From positions 4,650,001 to 4,714,000 of the forward strand of contig NW_027480423.1 of the NCBI RefSeq assembly GCF_051401765.1: 64,000 nt of DNA, given 5' to 3'. Under the pieces are notes generated by a model. That model ran no database searches. It saw only the letters and a list, made by a program, of their open reading frames with translations, and was not told the DNA's origin. The translations under genes and the position numbers were made by a program. Shown piece by piece: positions 1 to 10,425 of this stretch; position 1 is the stretch's first letter; each line of letters begins with the position of its first letter. The stretch comes from Calliopsis andreniformis. Its lineage: Eukaryota > Arthropoda > Insecta > Hymenoptera > Andrenidae.

Positions 1-331
1 CGATGGAAAAACTGTTGTATTTATATTGTATTTTATGCTTCTGGCGTTAACTTCTTAGGCCCTAACTATTCGATCTGGTGGAACAACGCCCTAGGGTGAA
101 GCCTAGGTTGCCGGAACGTACAAATGACCATAACTTTCACACTGGTAGCAATTATTCGTTATATACAATGGAAAAACTGTTCTATTTATTTTGTATTTTA
201 CGCTTCGGGCGTTGACTTCTAAGGCCCTAACTATTCGATCTGGTGGAGCAACGCCCTAGAGTGAAGCCTAGGTTGCCCGGAACGTAGAAATGACCAGAAC
301 TTTCACACTGGTTGCTATTATTCGTTTTATA

Positions 332-497
332 CGATGGAAAACCTGTTACATTTATATTGTATTTTATGCTTCTGGCGTTGACTTCTTAGGCCCTAACTTC
401 TCGATCTGGTGGAACAACGCCCTAGAGTGATGCCTAGGTTGCCCGGAACGTAGAAATGACGTTTACTTTCATACTGGTTGCAATTATTCGTTTTATA
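332..497 (+). repeat. Reference monomer (register used here)
   Basis: This is one complete 166-bp unit given to fix the register. Position 1 is the C of CGATGG. Positions 71-80 are CGATCTGGTG, 84-94 and 103-110 form an imperfect dyad, 102-107 are CCTAGG (an AvrII site) and 111-119 are CCCGGAACG. The unit ends in TTCGTTTTATA, which runs into the next CGATGG. The start of the register is arbitrary because the array is tandem. This copy carries small substitutions relative to the consensus (for example GTGATGCC for GTGAAGCC). Confidence 0.9.
415..441. other. Imperfect dyad around CCTAGG (example copy)
   Basis: The left arm CAA-CGC-CCTAG and the right arm CTAGGTTG can pair over eight base pairs, with the three bases CGC bulged and an eight-base loop between the arms. 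It lies at monomer positions 84-110 and is preserved in most monomers of the window. Dyads of this kind have been proposed to favour non-B DNA in centromeric satellites. Here only the base pairing is seen; any function is inference. Confidence 0.6.
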
Positions 498-539
498 CGA
501 TGGAAAGACTGTTGTATTTATATTGTATTTTATGCTTCT

Positions 540-830
540 GGCGTTGACTTCTAAGGCCCTAACAGTTTGATCTGGTGGAGCAACGCAGTAGAGTGAAGCC
601 TAGGTTGCCCGGAACAATGATATGCCATTACTTTCACACTGGTTGCAATTATTCCTGATATACGATGGAAAAACTGTTGCATCTTTATTGTATTTTATGC
701 TTCTGGCGTTGACTTCTAAGGCCCTCACTATTCGATCTGGTGGAGCAACGCCCTACAGTGAAGCCTAGGTTGACCGGAACGTAGAAATGAACATAACTTT
801 CACACTGTTTGCAATTTTTCATTTTATGCT
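540..830 (+). repeat. Block repeated 7 monomers downstream (copy 1)
   Basis: This stretch shares diagnostic variants with 1698-1988: AACGCAGTAGAGTG, GGAACAATGATATGCC, ATTCCTGATATACG and the shortened TTTATGCTGG. The offset is 1158 bases, seven monomers less four bases. It points to an old local duplication inside the divergent zone. Confidence 0.7.
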
Positions 831-1158
831 GGCAAAGCTGTTGTATTTATATTGTATTTTATGCTTCTGGCGTTAACTTCTTAGGCCCTGACTATTCGAT
901 CTGGTGGAGCAACGCCCTAGAGTGAAACCTAGTTTGCCCGGAACGTAGAACTGACCATTACTTTCACACTGGCTGCAATTACTCCTGTTATACGATGGAA
1001 AATCTGTTGTATTTTTATTGTATTTTATGCTTCAGGCGTTTAATTCTAAGTCCCTAGCTATACGATCTGGTGTAGCAACACCCTACAGTGAAGCCTAGGT
1101 TGCCCGGAACGTATATATGACCATAACCTACACACAGGTTGCAATTATTCGAATTATA

Positions 1159-1324
1159 CGATGGAAAGGCTGTTCCATTTATTTTGTAGTTTATGCTTCT
1201 GGCGCTGACTTCTACGGCCCTAGCTCTTCGATCTGGTGGAGCAGCGCATCAGAGTTAAGTCTAGGATGCCCGAAACGTCGAAATGATCATTACTTTCATA
1301 CTGGTTGCAATTTGTCATGCTATA
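1159..1324 (+). repeat. Divergent monomer subtype (AGAGTTAAGTCTAGGATG)
   Basis: This monomer differs from the consensus at many sites: GTTAAGTCTAGGATGCCC replaces GTGAAGCCTAGGTTGCCC, CGAAACGTCGAAATGATC replaces CGGAACGTAGAAATGACC, and the junction reads TTTGTCATGCTATACG. The usual stop codons are lost, so a reading frame of 85 codons (1117-1374) passes through it. I regard that frame as fortuitous. Confidence 0.75.
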
Positions 1325-1490
1325 CGATGGAAAAACTGTTGCATTTTTATTGTATTTTCTGCTTCTGGCTTTGACTTCTAAGGTCGTAGCTATTCCATCT
1401 GGTGGAGCAATGCCTCAGAGTTAAGTCTAGGATGCCCGGAACGGAGAAATGACCATAACTTTCACACTGGTTGCAATAATTCGTTTTATA
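1325..1490 (+). repeat. Hybrid monomer, divergent subtype joined to ordinary type
   Basis: The first two thirds match the divergent subtype (TGCCTCAGAGTTAAGTC at 1411, then TAGGATGCCC). It then returns to the ordinary type with GGAACGGAGAAATGACCATA. This looks like an in-register crossover or conversion product between the two subtypes. Confidence 0.6.
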
Positions 1491-1697
1491 CGATGGAAAG
1501 CTGTTATATTTATATCGTGTTTTATATTTCTGGCGTTGACTTCTTAGGCCCTAACTTTTCCATCTGGTGGAACAACGCCCTAGGGTGAAGCCTAGGTTGC
1601 CCGGAACGTAGAAATGACCATAACTTTCACACTGGTTGCAACTGTCCATGCTATACAATGGAATAACTGTTGCATCTTTATTGTATTTTATGCTTCT

Positions 1698-1988
1698 GGC
1701 CTTGACTTCTTAGGCCCTAAGAGTTTGATCTGGTGGAGCAACGCAGTAGAGTGAAGCCTGGGTTGCCCGGAACAATGATATGCCATTACTTTCACACTGG
1801 TTGCAATTATTCCTGATATACGATGGAAAAACTGTTGCATCTTTATTGTATTTTATGCTTCTGGCGTTGACTTCTAAGGCCCACACCATTCGATCTGGTG
1901 GAGCAACGCCCTACAGTGAAGCCTAGCTTGACCGGAACGTAGAAATGAACATAACTTTCACACTGTTTGCAATTTTTCATTTTATGCT
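1698..1988 (+). repeat. Block repeated 7 monomers upstream (copy 2)
   Basis: This is the partner of 540-830, with the same rare variants (AACGCAGTAGAGTG, GGAACAATGATATGCC). A few substitutions separate the two, for example GCCTGGGTTG here against GCCTAGGTTG. Confidence 0.7.
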
Positions 1989-2810
1989 GGAAAAACTGTT
2001 CTATTTATTTTGTATTTTATGCTTCGGGCGTTGACTTCTAAGGCCCTAACTGTTTGATCTGGTGGAGCAACGCCCTAAAGTGAAGCATAGGTTGCCCGGA
2101 ACGTAGAAATGACCATAACTTTCAAACTGGTTGCAATTATTCGTTTTATATGATGGAAGAACTGTTGTATTTATATTGTATTTTATGCTGCTAGCGTTCA
2201 CTTCTTAGGCCCTAACTATTCGATCTGGTGGAACAACGCCCTGGGGTGAAGCATAGGTTGCCCGGAACGTAGAAATGACCATAACTTTCACGCTGGTTGC
2301 TATTATTCGTTTTATACGATGGAAAGACTGTTATACTTATATTGTATTTTATGCTTCTGGCGTTGACTTCTTAGGCCGTAACTTTTCGATCTGGTGGAGC
2401 AACGCCCTGGAGTAAAGCCTTGGTTGCGCGGAACGTAGAATCGGACATCACTTTCAAACTGGTTGCAATTATTCCTGTTATATGATGGAAACACTGTTGT
2501 ATTTTTATTGCATTTTATGCTTCGGGCATCGACTTCTAAGGTTCTAACTATTCAATCTGTTGGAGCAACGCCCTAGTGTGAAGCCTAGGTTGCGCGGAAA
2601 GTAGAAATGAACATAACTTTCACACTGTTTGCAATTTTTCATTTTATGCTGGAAAAACTGTTCTATTTATTTTGTATTTTATGCTTCGGGCGTTGACTTC
2701 TAAGGCCCTAACTGTTTGATCTGGTGGAACAACGCCCTAGGGTGAAGCCTAGGATGCCCGGAACGTAGAAATGACCATAACTTTTACACTGGTAGCAATT
2801 ATTCGTTTTA

Positions 2811-4636
2811 TACAATGGAAAAACTGTACTATTTATTTTGTATTTTATGCTTCGGGCGTTGACTTCTTAGGCCCTAATAATTCGATCTGGTGGAACAACG
2901 CCCCGGAGTGAAGCCCAGGTTGCCTGGAACGTACAAATGACCATCACTTTCTCACGGATTGCAATTATTCCTGTTATAGGGTGGAAAGACTGTTGTATTT
3001 TTATTGTATTTTATGCTTCACGCGTTGACTTCTGAGGCCGTAGCTATTCGATGTGGTGGAAGAACGCCATAGAGTGAAGCCTAGGTTGCCCGGAACGTAG
3101 AAATGACCATAACTTTCAAACTGGTTGCAATTATTCTTTTTATATGATGGAAGAACTGCTCTATTTATTTTGTATTTCATGCTTCGGTCGTTGACTTCTA
3201 CGGCCCTAACTATTCAATCTGCTGGAACAACGCCCTAGGGTGAAGCCTAGGTTGCCCGGAAAGTAGAAATGACCATAACTTTCATACTGGTTGCAATTAT
3301 TCGTTTTTCACGATGGAAAAACTGTTATATTTATATTGTATTTTATGCTTCTGGCGTTGACTTCTTAGGCCGTAACTTTTCGAATCTGGTGGAGCAACGC
3401 CCTGGAGTAAAGCCTTGGTTGCGCGGAACGTAGAATCGGACATCACTTTCAAACTGGTTGCAATTATTCCTGTTATATGATGGAAACACTGTTGTATTTT
3501 TATTGCATTTTATGCTTCGGGCATTGACTTCTAAGGTCCTAACTATTCAATCTGTTGGAGCAACGCCCTAGGGTGAAGCCTAGGTTGCGCGGAAAGTAGA
3601 AATGACAATAACTTTCACACTGGGTGCAATCATTCGTTTTATACGATGGAAAAGCTGTTGCATCTTTATTGTATTTTATGCTTCTGTCGTTGACGTCTAA
3701 GGCCGTAGCTATTAGATGTGGTGGAGCAACGCACTAGAGTGACGCCTAGGTTGCCCGGAACGTGGAATGACCATTACTTTCGCAATGTTTGCAATTATTC
3801 ATTTTATACGATGGAAAAACTGTTGTACTTATATTGTATTTTATGCTTCTGGCGTTGACTTCTAAGGCCCTAACTATTCGACCTGGTGGAGCAACGCCCT
3901 AGAGTGAAGCCTAGGTTGCCCGGAACGTAGAAATGACCGTCACTTTCAAACTGGTTGCAATTAATCCTTTTATACGATGGAAAAACTGTTGTATTTTTAT
4001 TGCATTTTATGCTTCGGGCATTAACTTATAAGGCCCTAGATATTCAATCTGTAAGAGCAACGCCCTAGGGTGTAGCCTAGGTTGCCCGTAAAGTAGAAAT
4101 GACCGTAGCTTTCATACTGGTTGCAATTATTCGTTTTGTATGATGGAAAAACTGTTGTATTTATATTGTATTTTATGCTTCTGGCGTTCACTTCTTAGGC
4201 CCTAACTATTCGATCTGGAGGAGTAACGCCCTATGGTGAAGCCTAGGTTGACCGGAACGTAGAAATGACCATAATTTTCGCACCGGTTGCAATTATTCGT
4301 TTTACACGATGGAAAAACTGTTCTATATATTTTGTATTTTATGCATCGGGCGTTGACTTCTAAGGCCCTAACTACTCAATCTGTTGGAGCAACGCCCTTG
4401 GGTGAAGCCTAGGTTGGCCGGAAAGTAGAAATGACGTTAACTTTCACACTGGTTGCCATTATTCGTTCTATACGATGGAAAAACTGTTATATTTATATTG
4501 TATTTTATGCTTCGGGCGTTGACTTCTAAGGCCCTAGCTGTTTGATCTGGTGGAGCAACGCCCTAGAGTGATGCCTAGGTTGCCCGGAACGTAGAAATGA
4601 CCATAACTCTCACACTGGTTGCTATTATTCGTTTTA
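2811..4636 (+). repeat. 11-monomer segment, copy A (1826 bp)
   Basis: It aligns with copy B at a constant offset of 1826 bases (anchors 2951/4777 and 3311/5137), exactly 11 monomers. Diagnostic variants are CTTTCTCACGGATTGC, TTTTTCACGATGG, CCTTGGTTGCGCGG and AATCGGACATC. I noticed roughly a dozen substitutions between A and B, for example GGTCGTTGAC here against GGGCGTTGAC in B. The limits are approximate. Confidence 0.85.
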
Positions 4637-6462
4637 TACAATGGAAAAACTGTTATATTTATTTTGTATTTTATGCTTCGGGCGTTGACTTCTTAGGCCC
4701 TAATAATTCGATCTGGTGGAACAACGCCCCAGAGTGAAGCCCAGGTTGCCTGGAACGTACAAATGACCATCACTTTCTCACGGATTGCAATTATTCCTGT
4801 TATAGGGTGGAAAGACTGTTGTATTTTTATTGTATTTTATGCTTCACGCGTTGACTTCTGAGGCCGTAGCTATTCGATGTGGTGGAAGGACGCCATAGAG
4901 TGAAGCCTAGGTTGCCCGGAACGTAGAAATGACCATAACTTTCAAACTGGTTGCAATTATTCTTTTTATATGATGGAAGAACTGTTCTATTTATTTTGTA
5001 TTTCATGCTTCGGGCGTTGACTTCTACGGCCCTGACTATTCAATCTGCTGGAACAACGCCCTAGGGTGAAGCCTAGGTTGCCCGGAAAGTAGAAATGACC
5101 ATAACTTTCATACTGGTTGCAATTATTCGTTTTTCACGATGGAAAAACTGTTATATTTATATTGTATTTTATGCTTCTGGCGTTGACTTCTTAGGCCGTA
5201 ACTTTTCGAATCTGGTGGAGCAACGCCCTGGAGTAAAGCCTTGGTTGCGCGGAACGTAGAATCGGACATCACTTTCAAACTGGTTGCAATTATTCCTGTT
5301 ATATGATGGAAACACTGTTGTATTTTTATTGCATTTTATGCTTCGGGCATCGACTTCTAAGGTCCTAACTATTCAATCTGTTGGAGCAACGCCCTAGGGT
5401 GAAGCCTAGGTTGCGCGGAAAGTAGAAATGACAATAACTTTCACACTGGGTGCAATTATTCGTTTTATACGATGGAAAAGCTGTTGCATCTTTATTGTAT
5501 TTTATGCTTCTGTCGTTGACGTCTAAGGCCGTAGCTATTAGATGTGGTGGAGCAGCGCACTAGAGTGACGCCTAGGTTGCCCGGAACGTGGAATGACCAT
5601 AACTTTCGCAATGTTTGCAATTATTCATTTTATACGATGGAAAAACTGTTGTACTTATATTGTATTTTATGCTTCTGGCGTTGACTTCTAAGGCCCTAAC
5701 TATTCGACATGGTGGAGCAACGCCCTAGAGTGAAGCCTAGGTTGCCCGGAACGTAGAAATGACCGTCACTTTCAAACTGGTTGCAATTAATCCTTTTATA
5801 CGATGGAAAAACTGTTGTATTTTTATTGCATTTTATGCTTCGGGCATTAACTTATAAGGCCCTAGATATTCAATCTGTAAGAGCAACGCCCTAGGGTGTA
5901 GCCTAGGTTGCCCGTAAAGTAGAAATGACCGTAGCTTTCATACTGGTTGCAATTATTCGTTTTGTATGATGGAAAAACTGTTGTATTTATATTGTATTTT
6001 ATGCTTCTGGCGTTCACTTCTTAGGCCCTAACTATTCGATCTGGAGGAGTAACGCCCTATGGTGAAGCCTAGGTTGACCGGAACGTAGAAATGACCATAA
6101 TTTTCGCACCGGTTGCAATTATTCGTTTTACACGATGGAAAAACTGTTCTATATATTTTGTATTTTATGCATCGGGCGTTGACTTCTAAGGCCCTAACTA
6201 CTCAATCTGTTGGAGCAACGCCCTTGGGTGAAGCCTAGGTTGGCCGGAAAGTAGAAATGACGTTAACTTTCACACTGGTTGCTATTATTCGTTCTATACG
6301 ATGGAAAAACTGTTATATTTATATTGTATTTTATGCTTCGGGCGTTGACTTCTAAGGCCCTAGCTGTTTGATCTGGTGGAGCAACGCCCTAGAGTGATGC
6401 CTAGGTTGCCCGGAACGTAGAAATGACCATAACTCTCACACTGGTTGCTATTATTCGTTTTA
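4637..6462 (+). repeat. 11-monomer segment, copy B (1826 bp)
   Basis: This is the tandem partner of copy A with the same ordered series of variant monomers. Private changes include GGCATCGAC near 5347, GAGCAGCGCAC near 5550 and TTCGACATGG near 5705. It is directly adjacent to A, so A and B form a true higher-order tandem dimer. Confidence 0.85.
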
Positions 6463-6794
6463 TACAATGGAAAAACTGTTATATTTATTTTGTATTTTAT
6501 GCTTCGGGCGTTGACTTCTAAGGCCCTAACTGTTTTATCTGGTGGAGCAACGCCCTAGAGTGAAGCCTAGGTTGCCCGGAACGTAGAAGTGACCATAACT
6601 TTCACACTGGTTGCTATTATTCGTTCTATACGATGGAAAAACTGTTATATTTATATTGTATCTTATGCTTCGGGCGTTGACTTCTAAGGCCCTAACTGTT
6701 TGATCTGGTGGAACAACGCCCTAGGGTGAAGCCTAGGTTGCCCGGAACGTAGAAATGACCATAACTTTTACACTGGTAGCAATTATTCGTTTTA
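6463..6794 (+). repeat. Two spacer monomers between copies B and C
   Basis: These two units (332 bp) are not part of the 11-monomer segment. They carry AACTGTTTTATCTGG and GTAGAAGTGACC and resemble monomers near 8690 and 14500. They account for part of the change in spacing from 11 monomers (A to B) to 12 (B to C at the TTTTTCACG anchor). Confidence 0.7.
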
Positions 6795-8004
6795 TACAAT
6801 GGAAAAACTGTTCTATTTATTTTGTATTTTATGCTTCGGGCGTTGACTTCTTAGGCCCTAATAATTCGATCTGGTGGAAAAACGCCCCAGAGTGAAGCCC
6901 AGGTTGCCTGGAACGTACAAATGACCATCACTTTCTCACGGATTGCAATTATTCCTGTTATAGGGTGGAAAGACTGTCGTATTTTTATTGTATTTTATGC
7001 TTCACGCGTTGACTTCTGAGGCACTAACTATTCGATCTGGTGGAGCAACGCCCTAGGGTGAAGCCTAGGTTGCCCGGAAAGTAGAAATGACCATAACTTT
7101 CATACTGGTTGCAATTATTCGTTTTTCACGATGGAAAAACTGTTATATTTATATTGTATTTTATGCTTCTGGCGTTGACTTCTTAGGCCGTAACTTTTCG
7201 AATCTGGTGGAGCAACGCCCTGGAGTAAAGCCTTGGTTGCGCGGAACGTAGAATCGGACATCACTTTCAAACTGGTTGCAATTATTCCTGTTATATGATG
7301 TAAACACTGTTGTATTTTTATTGCATTTTATGCTTCGGGCATTGACTTCTAAGGTCCTAACTATTCAATCTGTTGGAGCAACGCCCTAGGGTGAAGCCTA
7401 GGTTGCGCGGAAAGTAGAAATGACAATAACTTTCACACTGGGTGCAATTATTCGTTTTATACGATGGAAAAGCTGTTGCATCTTTATTGTATTTTATGCT
7501 TCTGTCGTTGACGTCTAATTCCGTAGCTATTAGATGTGGTGGAGCAACGCACTAGAGTGACGCCTAGGTTGCCCGGAACGTGGAATGACCATTACTTTCG
7601 CAATGTTTGCAATTATTCATTTTATACGATGGAAAAACTGTTGTACTTATATTGTATTTTATGCTTCTGGCGTTGACTTCTAAGGCCCTAACTATTCGAC
7701 CTGGTGGAGCAACGCCCTAGAGTGAAGCCTAGGTTGCCCGGAACGTAGAAATGACCGTCACTTTCAAACTGGTTGCAATTAATCCTTTTATACGATGGAA
7801 AAACTGTTGTATTTTTATTGCATTTTATGCTTCGGGCATTAACTTATAAGGCCCTAGATATTCAATCTGTAAGAGCAACGCCCTAGGGTGTAGCCTAGGT
7901 TGCCCGTAAAGTAGAAATGAACGTAGCTTTCATACTGGTTGCAATTATTCGTTTTGTATGATGGAAAAACTGTTGTATTTATATTGTATTTTATGCTTCT
8001 GGCG
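6795..8004 (+). repeat. 11-monomer segment, copy C (partial, one monomer deleted)
   Basis: It starts like copy A at an offset of 3984 bases (24 monomers) and shares CTTTCTCACGGATTGC at 6931. One monomer is missing in register near 7020: GACTTCTGAGGC joins directly to ACTAACTATTCG. Sequence upstream of 6795 back to about 6700 also matches copy A's upstream neighbour (2715-2810). Similarity ends near 8004, where TGGCGTTCACTTC of A and B is replaced by TGGCGTTGACTTC. A private oddity is GTCTAATTCCGTAGC near 7513 for GTCTAAGGCCGTAGC. Confidence 0.75.
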
Positions 8005-9055
8005 TTGACTTCTAAGGCCCTAGTTATTCGATCTGGTGGAGCAACGCCCTGGAGAAAAGCCTACGTTGCGCGGAACGTAGAATTGGACATCACTTTCAAA
8101 CTGGTTGCAATTATTCCTGTTATATGATGGAAACACTGTTGTATTTTTATTGCATTTTATGCTTCGGGCGTTGACTTCTAAGGCCCTAACTATTCAATCT
8201 GTGAGAGCAACGCCCTAGGGTGTAGGCTAGGTTGCCCGTAAAGTAGAAATGACCCTAGCTTTCATACTGGTTGCAATTATTCGTTTTGTATGATGGAAAA
8301 ACTGTTGTATTTATATTGTATTTTATGCTTCTGGCGTTCACTTATTAGGCCCTAACTATTCGATCTGGTGGAGTAACGCCCTATGGTGAAGCCTAGGTTG
8401 ACCGGATAGTAGAAATAACCATAATTTTCACACCGGTAGCAATTATTCCTGTTATATGATAGAAAAACTGTTGTATTTATATTGCATTTTAAACTTCGGG
8501 CGTTGACTGCTAAGGCCCTAACTATTCAATCTGTTGGATCAACGCCCTAGAGTGAAGCCTGGGTTGCTCGGAATGTAGAAATGACCATAACATTCACACT
8601 GGTTGAAATTATTCGTTTAATACGATGAAAAAGCTGTTGCATCTTCATTGTATTTTATGATTCTGGCGTTGACTTCTAAGGCCCTAACTGTTTTATCTGG
8701 TGGAGCAACGCCCTAGAGTGAAGTCTAGGTTGCCCGGAACGTAGAAGTGACGTTAACTTTCGTACTGGTTGCAATTACTCGTTTTATACGATTGAAAAAC
8801 TGTTGTATTTATATAGTATTTTATGCTTCTGGCGTTGACTTCTTATGCCCTAACTATTCCATCTGGTGGAACAACGCCCTATGGTAAAGCCTAGGTTGCC
8901 CGGAACGTAGAAATGTCCATAACTTTCACACCGGTAGCAATTATTCGTTTTATACGATGGAAAAACTGTTCTATTTATTTTGTATTTTATGCTTCGGGCG
9001 TTGACTTCTAAGGCACCAACTATTCGATCTGGTGGAGCAACGCCCTAGAGTAAAG
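8005..9055 (+). repeat. Spacer monomers between copies C and D
   Basis: About six monomers of mixed ancestry lie here. One (near 8045-8160) belongs to the GCGCGGAACGTAGAAT subtype in its ATTGG form, as in the right half of the window. Others carry GTTGACTGCTAAGG and TTGGATCAACGCC, also seen at 13980, 17300 and 51830. No gene or other element is visible. Confidence 0.7.
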
Positions 9056-10425
9056 CCTAGGTTGCCCGGAAAGTAGAAATGACCATAACTTTCATACTGG
9101 TTGCAATTATTCGTTTTTCACGATGGAAAAACTGTTATATTTATATTGTATTTTATGCTTCTGGCGTTGACTTCTTAGGCCGTAACTTTTCGAATCTGGT
9201 GGAGCAACGCCCTGGAGTAAAGCCTTGGTTGCGCGGAACGTAGAATCGGACATCACTTTCAAACTGGTTGCAATTATTCCTGTTATATGATGGAAACACT
9301 GTTGTATTTTTATTGCATTTTATGCTTCGGGCATTGACTTCTAAGGTCCTAACTATTCAATCTGTTGGAGCAACGCCCTAGGGTGAAGCCTAGGTTGCGC
9401 GGAAAGTAGAAATGACAATAACTTTCACACTGGGTGCAATTATTCGTTTTATACGATGGAAAAGCTGTTGCATCTTTATTGTATTTTATGCTTCTGTCGT
9501 TGACGTCTAAGGCCGTAGCTATTAGATGTGGTGGAGCAACGCACTAGAGTGACGCCTAGGTTGCCCGGAACGTGGAATGACCATTACTTTCGCAATGTTT
9601 GCAATTATTCATTTTATACGATGGAAAAACTGTTGTACTTATATTGTATTTTATGCTTCTGGCGTTGACTTCTAAGGCCCTAACTATTCGACCTGGTGGA
9701 GCAACGCCCTAGAGTGAAGCCTAGGTTGCCCGGAACGTAGAAATGACCGTCACTTTCAAACTGGTTGCAATTAATCCTTTTATACGATGGAAAAACTGTT
9801 GTATTTTTATTGCATTTTATGCTTCGGGCATTAACTTATAAGGCCCTAGATATTCAATCTGTAAGAGCAACGCCCTAGGGTGTAGCCTAGGTTGCCCGTA
9901 AAGTAGAAATGACCGTAGCTTTCATACTGGTTGCAATTATTCGTTTTGTATGATGGAAAAACTGTTGTATTTATATTGTATTTTATGCTTCTGGCGTTCA
10001 CTTCTTAGGCCCTAACTATTCGATCTGGAGGAGTAACGCCCTATGGTGAAGCCTAGGTTGACCGGAACGTAGAAATGACCATAATTTTCGCACCGGTTGC
10101 AATTATTCGTTTTACACGATGGAAAAACTGTTCTATATATTTTGTATTTTATGCATCGGGCGTTGACTTCTAAGGCCCTAACTACTCAATCTGTTGGAGC
10201 AACGCCCTTGGGTGAAGCCTAGGTTGGCCGGAAAGTAGAAATGACGTTAACTTTCACACTGGTTGCTATTATTCGTTCTATACGATGGAAAAACTGTTAT
10301 ATTTTTATTGTATTTTATGCTTCGGGCGTTGACTTGTAAGGCCCTAGCTGTTTGATCTGGTGGAGCAACGCCCTAGAGTGATGCCTAGGTTGCCCGGAAC
10401 GTAGAAATGACCATAACTCTCACAC
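9056..10425 (+). repeat. 11-monomer segment, copy D (partial)
   Basis: It matches copy A from about 3246 to 4615 at an offset of 5810 bases (35 monomers), through the same ordered variants TTTTTCACG, CCTTGGTTGCGCGG, GTCGTTGACGTC, TTCGACCTGG and GGAGGAGTAACGCC. The match stops at CATAACTCTCACAC near 10425. The first two to three monomers of the segment are absent. Confidence 0.8.

Larger units (their letters stand above)
1..2810 (+). repeat. Left zone of irregular monomers
   Basis: The monomers here differ from each other more than elsewhere and carry most of the small indels. Examples are TTTATGCTGG in place of TTTATACGATGG near 829, 1987 and 2650, and GAAAGCTG for GAAAAACTG near 1495. By the anchor at 3311 the register has already slipped by 10 bases over 20 monomers, whereas the next 365 monomers lose only another 10. 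It may be an older or less homogenised part of the array, perhaps closer to an array edge, which lies outside the window. Confidence 0.7.

Noticed and set aside
1000..1030. TTTTTATTG stretches, giving AATAAA on the minus strand in many monomers
   Set aside because: The motif is a by-product of the AT-rich part of the unit and recurs across the array without any associated gene.
3375..3395. TTTTCGAATCTGG, resembling an RNA polymerase III B box, in copies A to D (near 3378, 5204, 7197 and 9188)
   Set aside because: It results from a one-base insertion into the usual TTCGATCTGG, lacks the initial G, and there is no A box at a suitable distance or terminator. No tRNA-like fold is visible.
7939..8127. 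A 62-codon frame beginning MQLFVLYDGK, and a similar 80-codon frame at 24867-25109
   Set aside because: Both arise from ordinary monomer sequence with local stop loss. The protein is just the translated satellite and resembles no known family.
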